A stretch of 64,000 bases of DNA. Origin: Loxodes magnus (taxonomy: Eukaryota > Ciliophora > Karyorelictea > Loxodida > Loxodidae). The position numbers were made by a program, and so were the translations under genes. Shown here piece after piece: positions 11,503 to 25,203 of this stretch. How positions within the stretch are numbered: position 1 is the first letter of the stretch; each line of letters begins with the position of its first letter. The notes under the pieces are model-generated. The model saw nothing but the letters and a program-made list of their open reading frames with translations. It was not told the origin of the DNA and searched no databases. Location: positions 310,001 to 374,000 of the forward strand of contig CAMPDV010000266.1 in NCBI GenBank assembly GCA_946699065.1, given 5' to 3'.

Positions 11503-12920
11503 ATGTAAATTATTATATGAAATCATCCTTTTATTTCAAGTAACTATATTTAAAAAGAAAACTTTTTAACATCATTTAAGTATCTTTCAAATAATGATAA
11601 AGTTATAAATCAATTAAGTGTAAAAAAATAATTTTAGTATCAAATAGTTAAAGCTCAGCTAAACTATTAATATATTAGATTTGAGAAAAGATAAAAGGCT
11701 TTAGAGGATAGAACTTTAGAATAATAAAGGTAAATAACAATTTATTCTACATATTTAAAATCCTAGGATGGTAAGGATATTTTACTTTAATATGAATAAG
11801 AATTGTTAGAAGATATATAGGAAAAAATTTAATAACTTAAATAGAAAGCAAAATCTTATATTAAAGAAAATGAAATTTTATATAAGAATAACTATAAAAA
11901 ATTTAATAATTGAAGCTATTAAAAAATTAATTATTTAGATAATATTAAAAGAAAATAGACTTAATATAAATAATCAAATAATCTCTAAGTCAAAATATTA
12001 CTCATATATTTTAATTTCAATAAACGAGTAAGAAAATCTAAATTATAGATGAGTTAAATGATTCGTTCAATCTAAAATATATTTAGGATATTGAATTTAA
12101 TAGGATGCTTCAACTGGAAACTCTATGACCAATTTATCAATAAAGTAAAAAAATTTATATTAAAAGTAGTTAAATTTAAGGATGAAAGAGATCATATAAC
12201 TACATTTGTTTTATTTTAGTAAACTAATATAAAAATATTAACTTAGCTATTCTTTAAAATTTATTATATTCATATAATTTGATAAATTTTCAGTTATATA
12301 TAATCTCAAGTCACCTATCTAAGTTTGAAAAAAAGAACAGTCAAAATAATTTCTAAGCATTATAGAAAAGTATAAATAATTTAAATAAGATATTATTAAC
12401 CTTTCTTAATAAAGCAAAGCAAGCTTTACATCATATATTCTTAAAAATGTATTTATATCTATTTAATGTATAGTCCTACTAATATTGATCAAAAATTTAA
12501 TATATCTATTTTTATAATTTATTAGACTTTACTTAAAGGTTAAGCTATAAAGTTATTTTAACAATTTTAAATATATAAAGCAAGTTAAGACCAAAAGGGT
12601 AACTATATTATATTTCGAAGCTTTAAAAGATCTATCAAACTCTTTTAGGTAAAATTACTATTTTATATATAAACTTAAGCAATTCATTTATTTTAAGATT
12701 TTATGATTTAGCCTTTCATATATTATTAGTAATATCTACTTGTAAAAGGAATATATTAGTTCATACAAATACTTACAAAGGAAAATTAAGGTAATTAAAT
12801 AGACTTTATAATTATTTTAGGATGAATTAAGTAAATTAGCGAAGTCTATAAATAGGAGTTTAGAAATGAGCTAGCTATTTATAAAAGAAATATATTGGGT
12901 AAGAATTTTGTATAATTTAA
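11503..12920 (+). CDS. Coiled-coil protein coding region, start and end unresolved
   Basis: Plus-strand frame divergent from the PAS-like region. The strongest part, about 11640-12215, reads as charged helix: KALEDRTLEQQRQ, then KDILLQYEQELLEDIQEKI, then KAKSYIKENEILYK. The downstream part is more hydrophobic (YNISIFIIYQTLLKG-like) up to about 12920. Amino acid pattern rather than openness is the evidence. I see no recognisable domain. A first ATG in frame is at 11503, but the 5' end could be elsewhere. The region ends before tRNA-His. Confidence 0.4.
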
Positions 12921-13402
12921 CTATCATATAACTTATTTTAATTTAATAAGCTTTAAATACATTTAAGAATCAGAATACCCATAAAGATAAAAGTTATTAA
13001 TACTTTTATATTTATCTATTATTTAAATATCTAGTAAAGTTAACGCCAAAAATAGAAAATGATAAATGCTAATTTTGCATAAATGAATATACTTAGATAT
13101 AAAAAAATGGTATCTTTGAATTATAGTCTAAATAATAGGTAAGTTATTAAGAAGCATAATTGAACATAAATTAAAGTTGATTAATTCTAATGTATTTAAT
13201 TTATTAGATAAAGAGTAATTTAATGATTATTAATAATGAAATAGCTATATTAAGCAAAGTTTTATATTTATCATGTTTAGATTGTTCTATATTATTAAAG
13301 CTTAGTTTACATTAAAGTAGAGATAATTAGTATAGAGTCAACTTATTATTATAAGCTAGGCTTGTTTTATTTACATTTTTATTTCATCTTTTCTTTAAAA
13401 AA

Positions 13403-13475
13403 TGTCGGTGCAGAGACTTGAACTCCGGTTTCGACGGCCACAACGTGGTGCCCTAAGCAGCTAGACTACAGCGAC
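13403..13475 (-). tRNA. tRNA-His (anticodon GTG), with two stem mismatches
   Basis: The minus strand folds as a 73-nt tRNA. The anticodon loop TTGTGGC gives GTG. The T arm is CGGAG-TTCAAGT-CTCTG, the discriminator is A, and a run of six T follows at once as a Pol III terminator. Two C-C mismatches are seen: one in the acceptor stem (positions 5-68) and one in the anticodon stem (28-42). No encoded G-1 and no CCA are present. It is either a working but odd gene or a young pseudogene. Confidence 0.8.
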
Positions 13476-14557
13476 TTACTATATATAAAATAAAATAAAA
13501 AGATAATATTACTATAGATATATTTCCTATAATTGTAATTCTAGCTATTCATTACTATTTTAAAATATTAAATGTAAACATTCAGAAGGTTAACCATTAA
13601 AGATATCAAATAGGCAATAGTACAAGCAGAAAGTAAAGAAGTGAGTATCTGAAAAACTAAAAGATAATAGCAATATAAAATTTAAAGATAAGTATGTTAA
13701 AAAAGAAAGGCTTTTTACTATATAAATGCTTTAGTTAACTATAGCAAACTTTTAAATACTATATATATTAATGATAATAATGAAACTTAAAGAAATTATA
13801 GTAATAAACAATTTATATATATAGTTTGATAATTATCAATATTATGATATATATCACTAAAGTTAACATTATGCTTCATGTTTAGATAAGATACTCTTGT
13901 AATTTTAGTTAATAGAAAATCTAATTTTTAGTATTTAAATATCATAAAACTTAGTCTACATTTGTAAGTTTAAGCTTTAGAATATAAAAGGAGGAAAAAT
14001 AAATACATTTATATGAAATTTTGATAAATTTAAGACATTGTTTGAAGACTTTAATTTTCATTGTCTAACATTAAAGTTTATAATGGTAAAATAATTAGTA
14101 CTAAGCTCTTTAAGTTTAATAAAAAAGTTTAAAAATTTCAAAATCTAAAATTTAAAATCTTTACTAAAATAGCTGAAAAAGAATAAGAATATAAAAAATA
14201 AGAGATATAAAGAAAGAAAAAATGATTAAATTATAGATTTAAATTAGAAGCTATTTATGCAGAATATTTCTGAGAAAAAATGAAAATAAATTGTAATTTA
14301 AAAATAATATTTTTTAAATAAAATAACTATAGAAAAGCAGCTAAAATTTGTATATTTTTTATTAAAATAATTTAAATTATTTTTAGTTTAAAATTAACAT
14401 TTGATTCCATATTTATGTTCGTTTCTGCTAAATCTTATCAAATCTTATATCGCTCCATCTACTCTTTTATCTCTAATTTAACTATTATGAAAATTTTAAA
14501 AGGGATAAGCGGGGCTAGAAATGATTTAAAAAGATGGTTTTGTAACACTTTTATAAA
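13476..14557. other. AT-rich intergenic region upstream of actin
   Basis: I see no convincing gene. The stretch is almost entirely A/T. A short GC-rich patch (AAGCGGGGCTAG) at about 14508-14519 lies some 45 bases before the actin start codon and is the only obvious candidate promoter element. Confidence 0.5.
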
Positions 14558-15691
<1,134 letters not shown>

Positions 15692-15929
15692 GTGAGTGAA
15701 GGAGAATTAGAGGGAAGTCTTTCAAGAGGAAATAAACTTTGAGTTTATTCCTGAATTAAGCTTCTTTCTAAACATTTATTTTATTACTTCCCAAAATATT
15801 TTAAATCTATATAATAAAAAAGTTATCTTTCTCTGTTCCTTTGCATAATCTTTATATACACTAATTTTTATAAAATAACTTAATAAAATAAAATCTTAAT
15901 AGATTAGAGTAATTTTACTTCTAATCATT

Positions 15930-18900
15930 TCAAGCTAGAATTTCTTCATATACAAATAAAAAAAATTATCTTATTAATTAATTTAATTTATAAGAACCTT
16001 CTCTATCTTTAATTTGTTAATCTTTTAACGAAAGTAATTTTTTAAAAGAATGGATTACACTTAAAGAAAAACTACCTTTATAATTTATTTAGATAATGAT
16101 GATTGAAATATTAAGATTAGATTTAATAAAGCTTCCTTATTTTTTAATTGATTTTTAACTTAAATAGCTTAATAAATTAAAATTGTTTCATTTAAGTTTA
16201 TTTATTATTCATACTCTCTTCGCAAAAGCACTTATGATTTTCTGAAATTCTCTTATAATTACCTAATATTTTAGCTTTCAACTTGTGTAATATATTTTAG
16301 TTTATAATCCAATAATTTTTAATTTGTAAGTATGTGTAATTAAAATGGTGATATATTGGAAACTTTTTGATTATTGAATAAGAGAAGTAAATGTTTAAAT
16401 TTTAAAAGGTTTATAGATTAAGTAAATTTTTGAATGTTTAGCATTAAAATAATGATGTTTGTACTGTTAATTAGAGGTAATAAATGTTTAATGTTTTGAT
16501 TTATTTTCTAAATGTGATTTCTATGAGTATTTGAAATATATCTTTCTCTTTTTTCTTAATTAATTATTGTAGGATTATATCTCTAATCTATTTTTAAAGA
16601 TATATGCTTTTAAGCTATCTAATACTGTTTCCAATAAATAGTATAGCTAAATTTCTAAAATATTAGTTTAGCTTCTAATAAAGGTGATATTATAATTAAA
16701 GTTTACTACTATTATACCTAAATACTTATTTAAGCTTATTTATTATTTGGATTTTAGATTCTAATAATTAATTACTAAGCTTATCATTTTATCTTCTATA
16801 TATTCTTCTATTGCTTTCAAAGCTATTAGAATTTACCCCACTTCAAATACTTAATACTGTTTTTATCTTAAATAAAGAGTATTTGAAAGCTACTTCTTTA
16901 GTTGCTCTTTAATTTTTTTAAAGAATTACAAAATTAGAATAATATATTCCATATATGTCATAATCTATTATTCAGAAATCTTAATTTATTCCAATAAAAA
17001 TTAATCATCCATAGATAAAGATACTTTCTATCAAAGATATCTTTTGATAGATTTTTATTAACTTAATTTGATGATTCTTTTCTGAAGGTTTCTCTAGTTA
17101 ATAGAGGTAAATTTTCATTAAATCATTAAATTTTAATGTTTTAAGCATCTTAAATAGTTTAGCCTTAGATATGTTCTATATTCGGCAATTTTTTAATAAA
17201 AAACCTCTTTCTTTCTTCTAATATTTAGCGTCATTTTCTTTCTAAACTTTTTATTTTTTATATTTGTCTGTTAATTTATTTAGTTATAGTCCTTATTTAC
17301 TCGGTCTTCTATTTACTCATTTTAAAAGAAATAAATCCTACCAATAATAATAAAGATAAATCTGGAAACTCCATTCATCACTTTAACTTGGAAAGTAATC
17401 AAACATATTCCTTGAGATAAATAGAGTGGATTACCTTATTTATTTTTCCCAGGTATTCTGCTAAATTTTTTTCAGTGTGAAGTATATAATTTTTACTCTC
17501 ATCTATCTAGAATTTAGCACCTTCTAAAAATATTTTAAAGATTATTCTTTATGAAAAATTTTAACTGAATGACAATATGAAACTTCTTAAAGGACTTGTA
17601 GAATTAAATTTTTGATTTCTATTCTTTTAAATAATTTTTGCTGATGATGCTAAATAGATTTGTCTCGCTTTAAAAAAATTAACAAGTAGATTGATTTTAA
17701 TCTTCAAAGATTTCATAAAGTTTCAATAAGTTAGGGGATTCTAGAATAAAAGATCATGTAAATTTCAGTATTTAGAACTCAGTCTTATCTTTTTTGCGGT
17801 TTTTTAAGGATTCATCATTTTAACTGCAAGCTTAAATGTTTTAAGTTAAATAAAACTTTCGTAGTTACTTTTCCTATTTGAGTAATTATTTCATAGTTAA
17901 TTTAAAATATTATTATCAATAGTATTAAAGGAAGAACTTGTAATGTGAGTTCTAGAACTAAATGCATTTCAATGCTTTCCTATCTTCCTTTTATAAGGAG
18001 AATTATGATTAAGTTTTATACAAACCTAGGAAGTTCCATTTATTGGACTATTTCTTTATTTTCTAATGTTTAAACGAAGATTTACTTTATTAACTTATTG
18101 TTCTGTCTTCTATATACTATTATACAGTTTTATCCTATTTGAGTTTGAGTTGCTGCTATAAGAAATTAATTACTTTATCCAAAAGCTACAAAACTTCCTT
18201 ATAAATCTAAACTTTATTTTTCAACTGATTTATTATTTACTTATCTTCTGCAACTAATATTAGAACTGCTACGCCTTAGAATAACTCATCAATTTATTTA
18301 ACTTTAAGACTTTAAGTTGAACATTTTCTTGACTCATTTAAGTGACAACTTCAATTGTAAGTTTTTTAGTTTTTAATCCCTTTTAGTATCTAATTATAAA
18401 GCCAGATTAACTTAATTAATACCACTATTTGCTTTGATAATGAAATCCTCAGTCTAATTTATTTCATTTAGCATTTTTTTTTTGATAAATCTTAGTTATA
18501 TTAAATAAAAAGTTTTATTAATTGATGCTTCAGTTTTATTTTTTGTAGTCCTAAATCTTTCTTAGTTGTAATTTTGATTATAGAAGGAAAACTAAGTTGC
18601 TTTGCTTTTTATATGATGTTAAATAATTTTCTATATTATCTTCAAGTTTATTCACAATTAGATGTTCTACTTTTAATATAATATTTAAGTTATTATGACA
18701 TGTAATAGGTATATTGCAGTATAAAGATACTATAACTTGATAAACTGATAAAGAATCAAATATTTATCCTTTATGTATTTTAAGCTAATTTAAGTTTACT
18801 TTTTTAATATATTATAAAGATATTTTTTTGGCTATCTTCTTACTGTTTAATGAAATTGAATCCTCTTTTAAATCCAATTTTCTTACTCATTTGAAAGAAA

Positions 18901-19784
18901 GAAAATTGAATCATTTATTTGTGAGGCTATATAAATACATAAAAAGTCCCTTATAAATATATAAGTATTAGATATTTTACTTAGTAGCTTTAATTAATTA
19001 ATAATTCAAAATAATAGTATGTCCTTTGTCCTTAGCATTCTACTATTTTCCTTTATCTCTACCTTCTTCAGGTTTCATATTTTAAAGATTTTCGAGCAGA
19101 TCATAAATTCTTAGCTTCTTCTTATAGATATTTCATTCGATGCTGGATAAATGGAAGTTATCTCCTTTCAGATATTGTCTTTTAGTTTGTTTTCTTACTT
19201 TTTAACTTATATAGATTTAAGATTAGTTTATTTCTGAATATTTTTAGATAAGTTTAAAATATTCTGAGCTACTCAGATTTTCTATAACTTAAATAATAGA
19301 ATTTTGTTACTTGTCTATTAGGATTTTCGTATATTAAGAAATAACTAAAATAATGATAATTTATTGAAATTCATATATATCTAATATTTCCTTCACTTTT
19401 TAATTAGTTAGCTTTTCTATAGTCTACTGTTCAAAATAGTAGAATATTCAAATTAATTAAAAACTTTAAAAATATATGTAAACTTAATAAGAAGCTAGAA
19501 GTTATAGAATAACCATGATAATTAGATAGTTAAAGTAAAGCATTAAACATATAGCCATAAAAGATAAGTAATATAAACATATAAATGATTACTATAATTT
19601 GTTCTCTCTATTTCTTATTTTATTGCTTTTGTACTTTTTATCTTCTTAAGAGACTATTTTCCTTAGTTCCTTTAAATAATAAGCTTTACTTATTTATTTT
19701 TGTAATTTTCTTATTTTTATTTATTTCTCTCAATCAAACAAATAATTAAAGGATGATTGATAAAAGAGTATTAATATTATCCAT
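15930..19784 (-). other. Block X, copy B: possible large coding region downstream of actin
   Basis: Homologous to copies A and C from about 16727 to the right. A minus-strand frame continues left to TGA 15930-15932 (VYEEILA then TGA), converging on actin. Compared with A, copy B has several single- or few-base length differences (near 17447, 17509, 18080 and 18320) that change frame, so the coding capacity of this copy is doubtful. The left part, 15930-16726, is not present in C, where an ORF1-like element lies instead. The product is unknown. Confidence 0.3.
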
Positions 19785-20157
19785 ATAAATAAGTAATGCA
19801 TAACATTAATTTTGAAACAATTATTTTACTATATGCTTCACTTAACCCTATTATAATAAATTATTATAAATAGCTGTAAATCAATGAGGTGCAATGCGCT
19901 CAATAATAAAAGTTTTTTTAATATGCATTTAAACTTTTTGTTAAAACTATTAATAAACAGTTATAATGTAAAAGTATTTATTTCTAACTTATAATATAAT
20001 ATATTTTATTATAATATAGCTACTAATCAATTAGGGGTAAGTATCATAATTTATGATGCTTCATTATTTATTTTATAATTCTAACTTTTTCTTTTCTTTT
20101 TCTTTCGCTTATATCATAATTTACCTTTATAAGCTACCTTTAAACGTTTATTATAAA

Positions 20158-22287
20158 ATGGCTGAAAATACTAGATCGTAAAGTATTTAGCCCAGCGAAC
20201 CTATACTCTTTTAGAAATAAAAGCAGGAAGAGTAATCTAAATAAGATATTTCAAGTCAGTAAGGCTAAACTGTTAAAAGCGAAGTCTTGCAAGAGGAACA
20301 ACTAGGGATGAAAAATAATAAGGAAGAATAAAAATAAAATATAGAGAAGCATGAGAGAAAATAATAGCTAAAATAGTCTATGCTTTGGAATAGCAAATAT
20401 ATCTTGGATTTGCTTACATAATTTCTAAATCTAAATGATATAACTTAGTTATAGTAAGTAAATAGATATTTCTATAATTTTAGATATCTATTTAAGGAAC
20501 TAGATACTTAAATAATATATAATGATGATTAAATTACAAAGAATAAGATAGAATGAATTTTGAGATAGATAAGTAAATCTGATGTAGAAACAATACTTCT
20601 AGATGGAAACTTTTTGTCTTAAAATGTGTGCCTATAAATTAGGAATAATTTGGAGAAATCTATAAACCTCAGAATTTAAAAACTGAAAAATTCCTCTCTA
20701 ATGAAACTAAAGGAAGTTGTAATACAAAACTGATTCAATAATAATTTTGATTCCTTACCTGATCTATAAAATTTAAAAAGTTTAACCAACTTAAAAATTG
20801 AAGATACTATAATTATAGATTAAAATTTATACTTTATGCAAGAGCTAACAAATTTAAAATCAGTATATCTCAACAAAGTTGAATAAATATCAGGTTAGTT
20901 TTTGGTTGACTACTGTCTAAATTTAAATATAAAAGAGTTAGATATAGAGAGTGAAGTAATAGATTACCAAAAGATAATTGATTATTTAAAAATAAAGGGA
21001 TAATACATTCATAACATTAATATAAACTCTAATACTAACTTAGACGAATTTATTGACTTTTGCCCTAACTTAAAAGAAATTTAAATAAGTTCAACATATA
21101 AAGAACCTGATTAGTTTTTAGATAAAGTTAAAAGGTTAAACCTTTAAAGTTTTATCCTTAGAAATACTTAATTCTCAGATTAGACTTTAAGAAATTTATT
21201 TAGTTATCAGAATTAAAATCTTGAAGCAATTGAAATGTTACATAAGAATCCTTTTAATTACGAATTTTTCTAATTTATTCTCTAAAGCTCTCCTAATATA
21301 AAGAATCTATGATGAACTTAAGATAATTTTATAAATTAGGTTTATAACTAGTAATAGAATGAAGATTGATAAGATATTAACTTTGCTTAGTAAAAGTTAC
21401 TTTCTAGACTCGAAAATATTAATTTTAGAAATTTTCGCATATAAAGTGATTAAATTCTAAGATTTCTTCTTTAAATATCTCCTAATATTAGAACTATAAA
21501 TTTTTAAAATTTAATAAGTAGTAGTTAATAAGTAAATATGCCTCTGAAAGAAAATATTTAAGCTCAGATATCACACTAATATTTATATTTACAAAATATC
21601 AAATTTTGGAATTGTAAATATATTAGAGATGAAACTATCAAATTTATAATTTAAAATTCACCTAATTTAACTAGTTTAACGCTTGTTGGTATGACTCAAA
21701 TCAGAAACGAAACATTTCATTATATAGGTATCTACACACCTAAATTAGAGATGATTTTTATATGAGATTTATATCAGATAACAGATGAAACTCTTAGCTT
21801 CATATTTTAAAATTGCACTAAATTAAAATAAATATATATCTCACATAATAAATAAGGAAGTTAAATAAAATAAAATCTATAATCCTAAGGGATAACTAAT
21901 ATTTCTCTTGGAGAGAACATTTCCGCATGTAAAATGTGAATAAAATAAATGGTTTAAATATAAAAGCTAGAATTATTATGACTATAGGGACTAAGTTTAA
22001 TAAATGAAGATGTAGTTTAAATAATAAAAAATTGTTCTAAGTTAAAAGATTTAAATCTTGAAAGTAATGAAGAAATAATGGAAGCAGCATTCCCTATAAG
22101 AGATGAATTTGGGTCTTAATATCCAATTTGGAGCAGCTTGAGAAAATTAAACTTAAAAAAATGTTCTAAAGTAAATGTTTAATGAATCAATTTAATGGTT
22201 CTACAGTTCAAGAAAATAAAAATATAATGTGAAAGATTGACAAGCTTTAAAGAACAAGAAATGGATTTTGGATTGAGAAGTATTTGA
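20158..22287 (+). CDS. F-box/LRR protein, FBXL family copy B
   Basis: The same 710-codon architecture as copy A: Q/K-rich start MAENTRS, F-box-like segment near residues 77-115, then leucine-rich repeats to the TGA at 22285-22287. There is no net length difference from A despite many substitutions, which suggests past selection on the frame. It carries the TGAs shared by the family. It also has extra TGAs at positions that are Ser, Gln or Leu in A (for example LLLL in A, LL-TGA-L here). Those are not Trp sites, so this copy may be starting to decay or may tolerate the substitutions. The upstream palindromes are conserved, and downstream homology to A ends at about 22493. Confidence 0.65.
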
Positions 22288-22496
22288 CTTTGAACTAGAA
22301 ATAAATTAAACTATTATTTAAAATTATTAAATCTCTTTGTATTTATATAAATTTATTTTATTGCCAAATTAGTTAAAATAATCTTTAAATAAAGTTTATT
22401 AAGAAATTGATAAAACAAGTTGTAATCTTATAATCTAATTTGAGAGACTTAAAAAGCTTAATAATGACATAAAATGCTAAATAAAGTGTCTATCCC

Positions 22497-23030
22497 TAGA
22501 ACCAAAATTAAAAGCAGAAAGATATGGACAAAAATAGAAGAAAATCAGCAAAATTGTAGTATTAAATGGAATTAAGAGAACAAGGAATTGATTCAATAAT
22601 AATTAAAAGAAAAAATTAAGGCTTAAAGCTAAGTAGGAAGAAAAAAGATGATATTACTGCAATTTAAATATCATCTATGAAAAAGACACAGAAATTTTAC
22701 AACTTTAAATAAGAACACTGAAAGTAGTAAAAGAAGTTGGAGAAAAAAGAAATTAAAATAACAACTAAAACTATCAAGAGAAAGAGAAGATTACATTGCG
22801 AAAAATTTGGAGCAATTTACAAGGAAAAAGATAAAAAACATTATCTAGGCGAAAGAAGTATTCAAGGACCACATATATTGCAAGAAGTAGAATTTTAGAG
22901 ATTTTGAAACTTTTATATTTAGCCTCTAGAGCAATCTGGAGGTTGGCGGGAAAGAGATTGAAATAACTCCAAGAACGCCAAGCATTTAATTATGTCTTAT
23001 CTGGTGTATTAGTAAGAGATGCTATATAGG
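22497..23030 (+). mobile_element. ORF1-like element fragment, 5'-truncated
   Basis: Begins abruptly where homology between FBXL modules A and B ends, as an insertion would. It is homologous to the minus-strand element at 34640-35500: shared blocks include the start MDK, QLKLSRERE, and FRDFETFI followed by SNLEVG and KEIEI. It is a charged, coiled-coil-type protein, decayed with a few breaks. It belongs to the same loose family as the intact ORF at 49943. Confidence 0.5.
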
Positions 23031-23639
23031 AGTTGGTAAAATCTGTTTTGGCAATTTTAGAATTTTTAAATCTATTAATTGCTATATATGAATATTATTT
23101 GCATCTTTTTAAGTAATTTTTAGTTTCTAATTTGATTACTAGTTATTATATAAAAAAGTAAGTATTTAAATTAAGCTTATATCAATAGCAAGCTTGTATA
23201 ATCAAGCGTTCCAAGATGCTAGACTTAAATTAAAATGAGAGAATTTCCACAGGATTTAAAGTTTGATTTTTATATTAATAAAGTTGATAATATGCTTATT
23301 AATAGATACTAATTTATATTGCTAATTAATAATTTTTATCTCAGAGCTAATGTAAATTCTTCCTTCTAACTTTTAGATAGCTTTAGTAGTAATATTAGCA
23401 AAGGATTTATTTGATAATATGTAAATAGTACATTAACCATCTTAAATATTCCATTCTAATTAAAAATAAGATAACTCATCAATGTTCATAGATATTTCAT
23501 GCTTTCTTCACTTTTCAATTAGTTTATTATTGATAACCTTTTTATTCAATATTGCAGAATTAATTATTACAGTCAAAATAATTTAAAGAGAAAGTTAAAT
23601 TATGTAGATGTAGGAAATAATAGAATAAATCTAGATAAT

Positions 23640-24090
23640 TTAGAAGATTAAATTAAAACATTCATTTTACTTTTTTATAAGATAATTAGTAATCAGAAAG
23701 TAAAAAAAGAAAGAATCAGTGATAGAAAAATAATTCAATGATTCCCTAAATAACTTTACTAGAGAAAATTACTAGGAAATAGCTAGAAAAAAATGTCCAA
23801 AAACATTTTCTGATTAATAAGAATTTTCGTTTACTTAAAGATATAGTTAGGTCAACTCTGTATGACATGGAATTTAACTATGGATTAATATATACACACC
23901 ACCTACTTTAACTCCAAATAAATATATGAAACAGATAGAAGAGCTAGATAATGAAAAATGCTACAGATTTAAAGAATATAAGAGAATACAAAAAATTAAA
24001 CATTGGAAGAAACTTGCAAATCTCAGGCTGAAAAAATTCGTCAAATGGCTTAAATATAACGGAACTTTATGAAGAAAATACTGAGTTTAA
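23640..24090 (+). CDS. Coding remnant, basic helical protein, unknown
   Basis: One plus-strand frame gives a coherent charged sequence: ESVIEKQFNDSLNNF, then ENYQEIARKKCPKTFSD, then MKQIEELDNEKCYRFKEYKR and WKKLANLRLKKFVKWLKY. It may be the distal part of the ORF1-like element at 22497-23030 or an independent gene fragment. No ATG, stop or domain could be fixed with confidence. Confidence 0.3.
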
Positions 24091-24516
24091 ATTAATTTCA
24101 CTCAGTCAAAAAGTTCGAAACAAATTAATATGAACAAATATTCTTTCTAATCATACCAATATAAAATATTTACCATTTTAGCAAATAAACTTTTTCTTTT
24201 CAATGCTTCACACTTATCTATACTATATTTATAGCATTTCTTTTTACTTTTTCTTTAGTCTATTAATAAAAAAATATGCTTAATTTCAGTTAATTTTACC
24301 TTATATCAGAATTTTCTGAATAACAACAATATAATGAAAAATAAGTAGTATAAACGATAAAGGTTATTAATAGATGAATATAAAAGATTAGATAGTTAAG
24401 TAATAAATTAAAGGTAAATATAATAATTCGTATGCTAATTTATTCATTTCATTATTTTTTCTTTCATTTATAGTATAATTTTCCTTTATTAACTACCAAC
24501 TTACTTTTTTTATAAA

Positions 24517-24955
24517 ATGCCTTTTAATATTTTAAGTTCAAGCATTTAATCCAATGCTTTCATATTTATACAGAAAAGACTTAAGTGTTGATAAAATGAA
24601 TCAAAGTAAAAATGAAACGATTCAATAGCTTGATATTTACTCATCTAAACTAGAGAGTATTAATTTAAGAAACGAACCATATAACAGATGAAACTCTCTG
24701 CTTCATTTTTTTTTATTTCACGAATTTAAAGAAAATTTCCATCAAATAAATTAAAAATCCTAAAAGGAAAGTTAAATAATATAGAATATATGAAACTAAG
24801 AATTAATTAATATATCTCTTAAAATGTAAATAAAATAAATGATTCTATATTTAAAATCATTAGAACTAGAGTGGGTCAAGATTCTAGAATAATCTTTAAT
24901 AGGTAGATTTCCCATTTGGAGCTGACGTGACTTATTGGACAAATAGAATGAACAA
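24517..24955 (+). pseudogene. Internally deleted FBXL remnant
   Basis: Starts with the family's TATAAAATG context and a few N-terminal codons, then jumps to C-terminal leucine-rich repeat sequence (motifs DKMNQ, SSKLESINLR, ITDETL) and degenerates by about 24955. Roughly 1.7 kb of the normal gene is missing. It lies just upstream of a GC-rich palindromic box. Confidence 0.6.
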
Positions 24956-25001
24956 CAAGAAGTATTAAAACACTTTTTTAATATTAAATATTAATATTGA
25001 A

Positions 25002-25040
25002 AGAGCCGACTGCCAATGAAGTGCTACACGCTCTATAATC
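25002..25040 (+). repeat. GC-rich palindromic box
   Basis: Copy of the recurrent box: AGAGCCGACTGCC, then GTGCTACACGCTCTATAAT, with arms AGAGC/GCTCT. It lies between the FBXL remnant and the 3' end of FBXL copy E, not next to a start codon, which weakens a purely promoter role. Confidence 0.5.
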
Positions 25041-25203
25041 ATATTTATTTATCAAATACTTTACTTTTTTAGAATTTTAATACTTATACAAAAATGTTAG
25101 AAAGATAATTTATTTAAATTAGAGAATATTAATGATATTTCTAAATTAGTTTAAATATAGAATCATTAAATTTTAAATAATACTTTATTTATTTGTCTAT
25201 AAT

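Noticed and set aside
16727-22493. Reading the repeat modules as one large DNA transposon
   Set aside because: No transposase motif and no matching terminal inverted repeats at module ends. Segmental duplication explains the layout.
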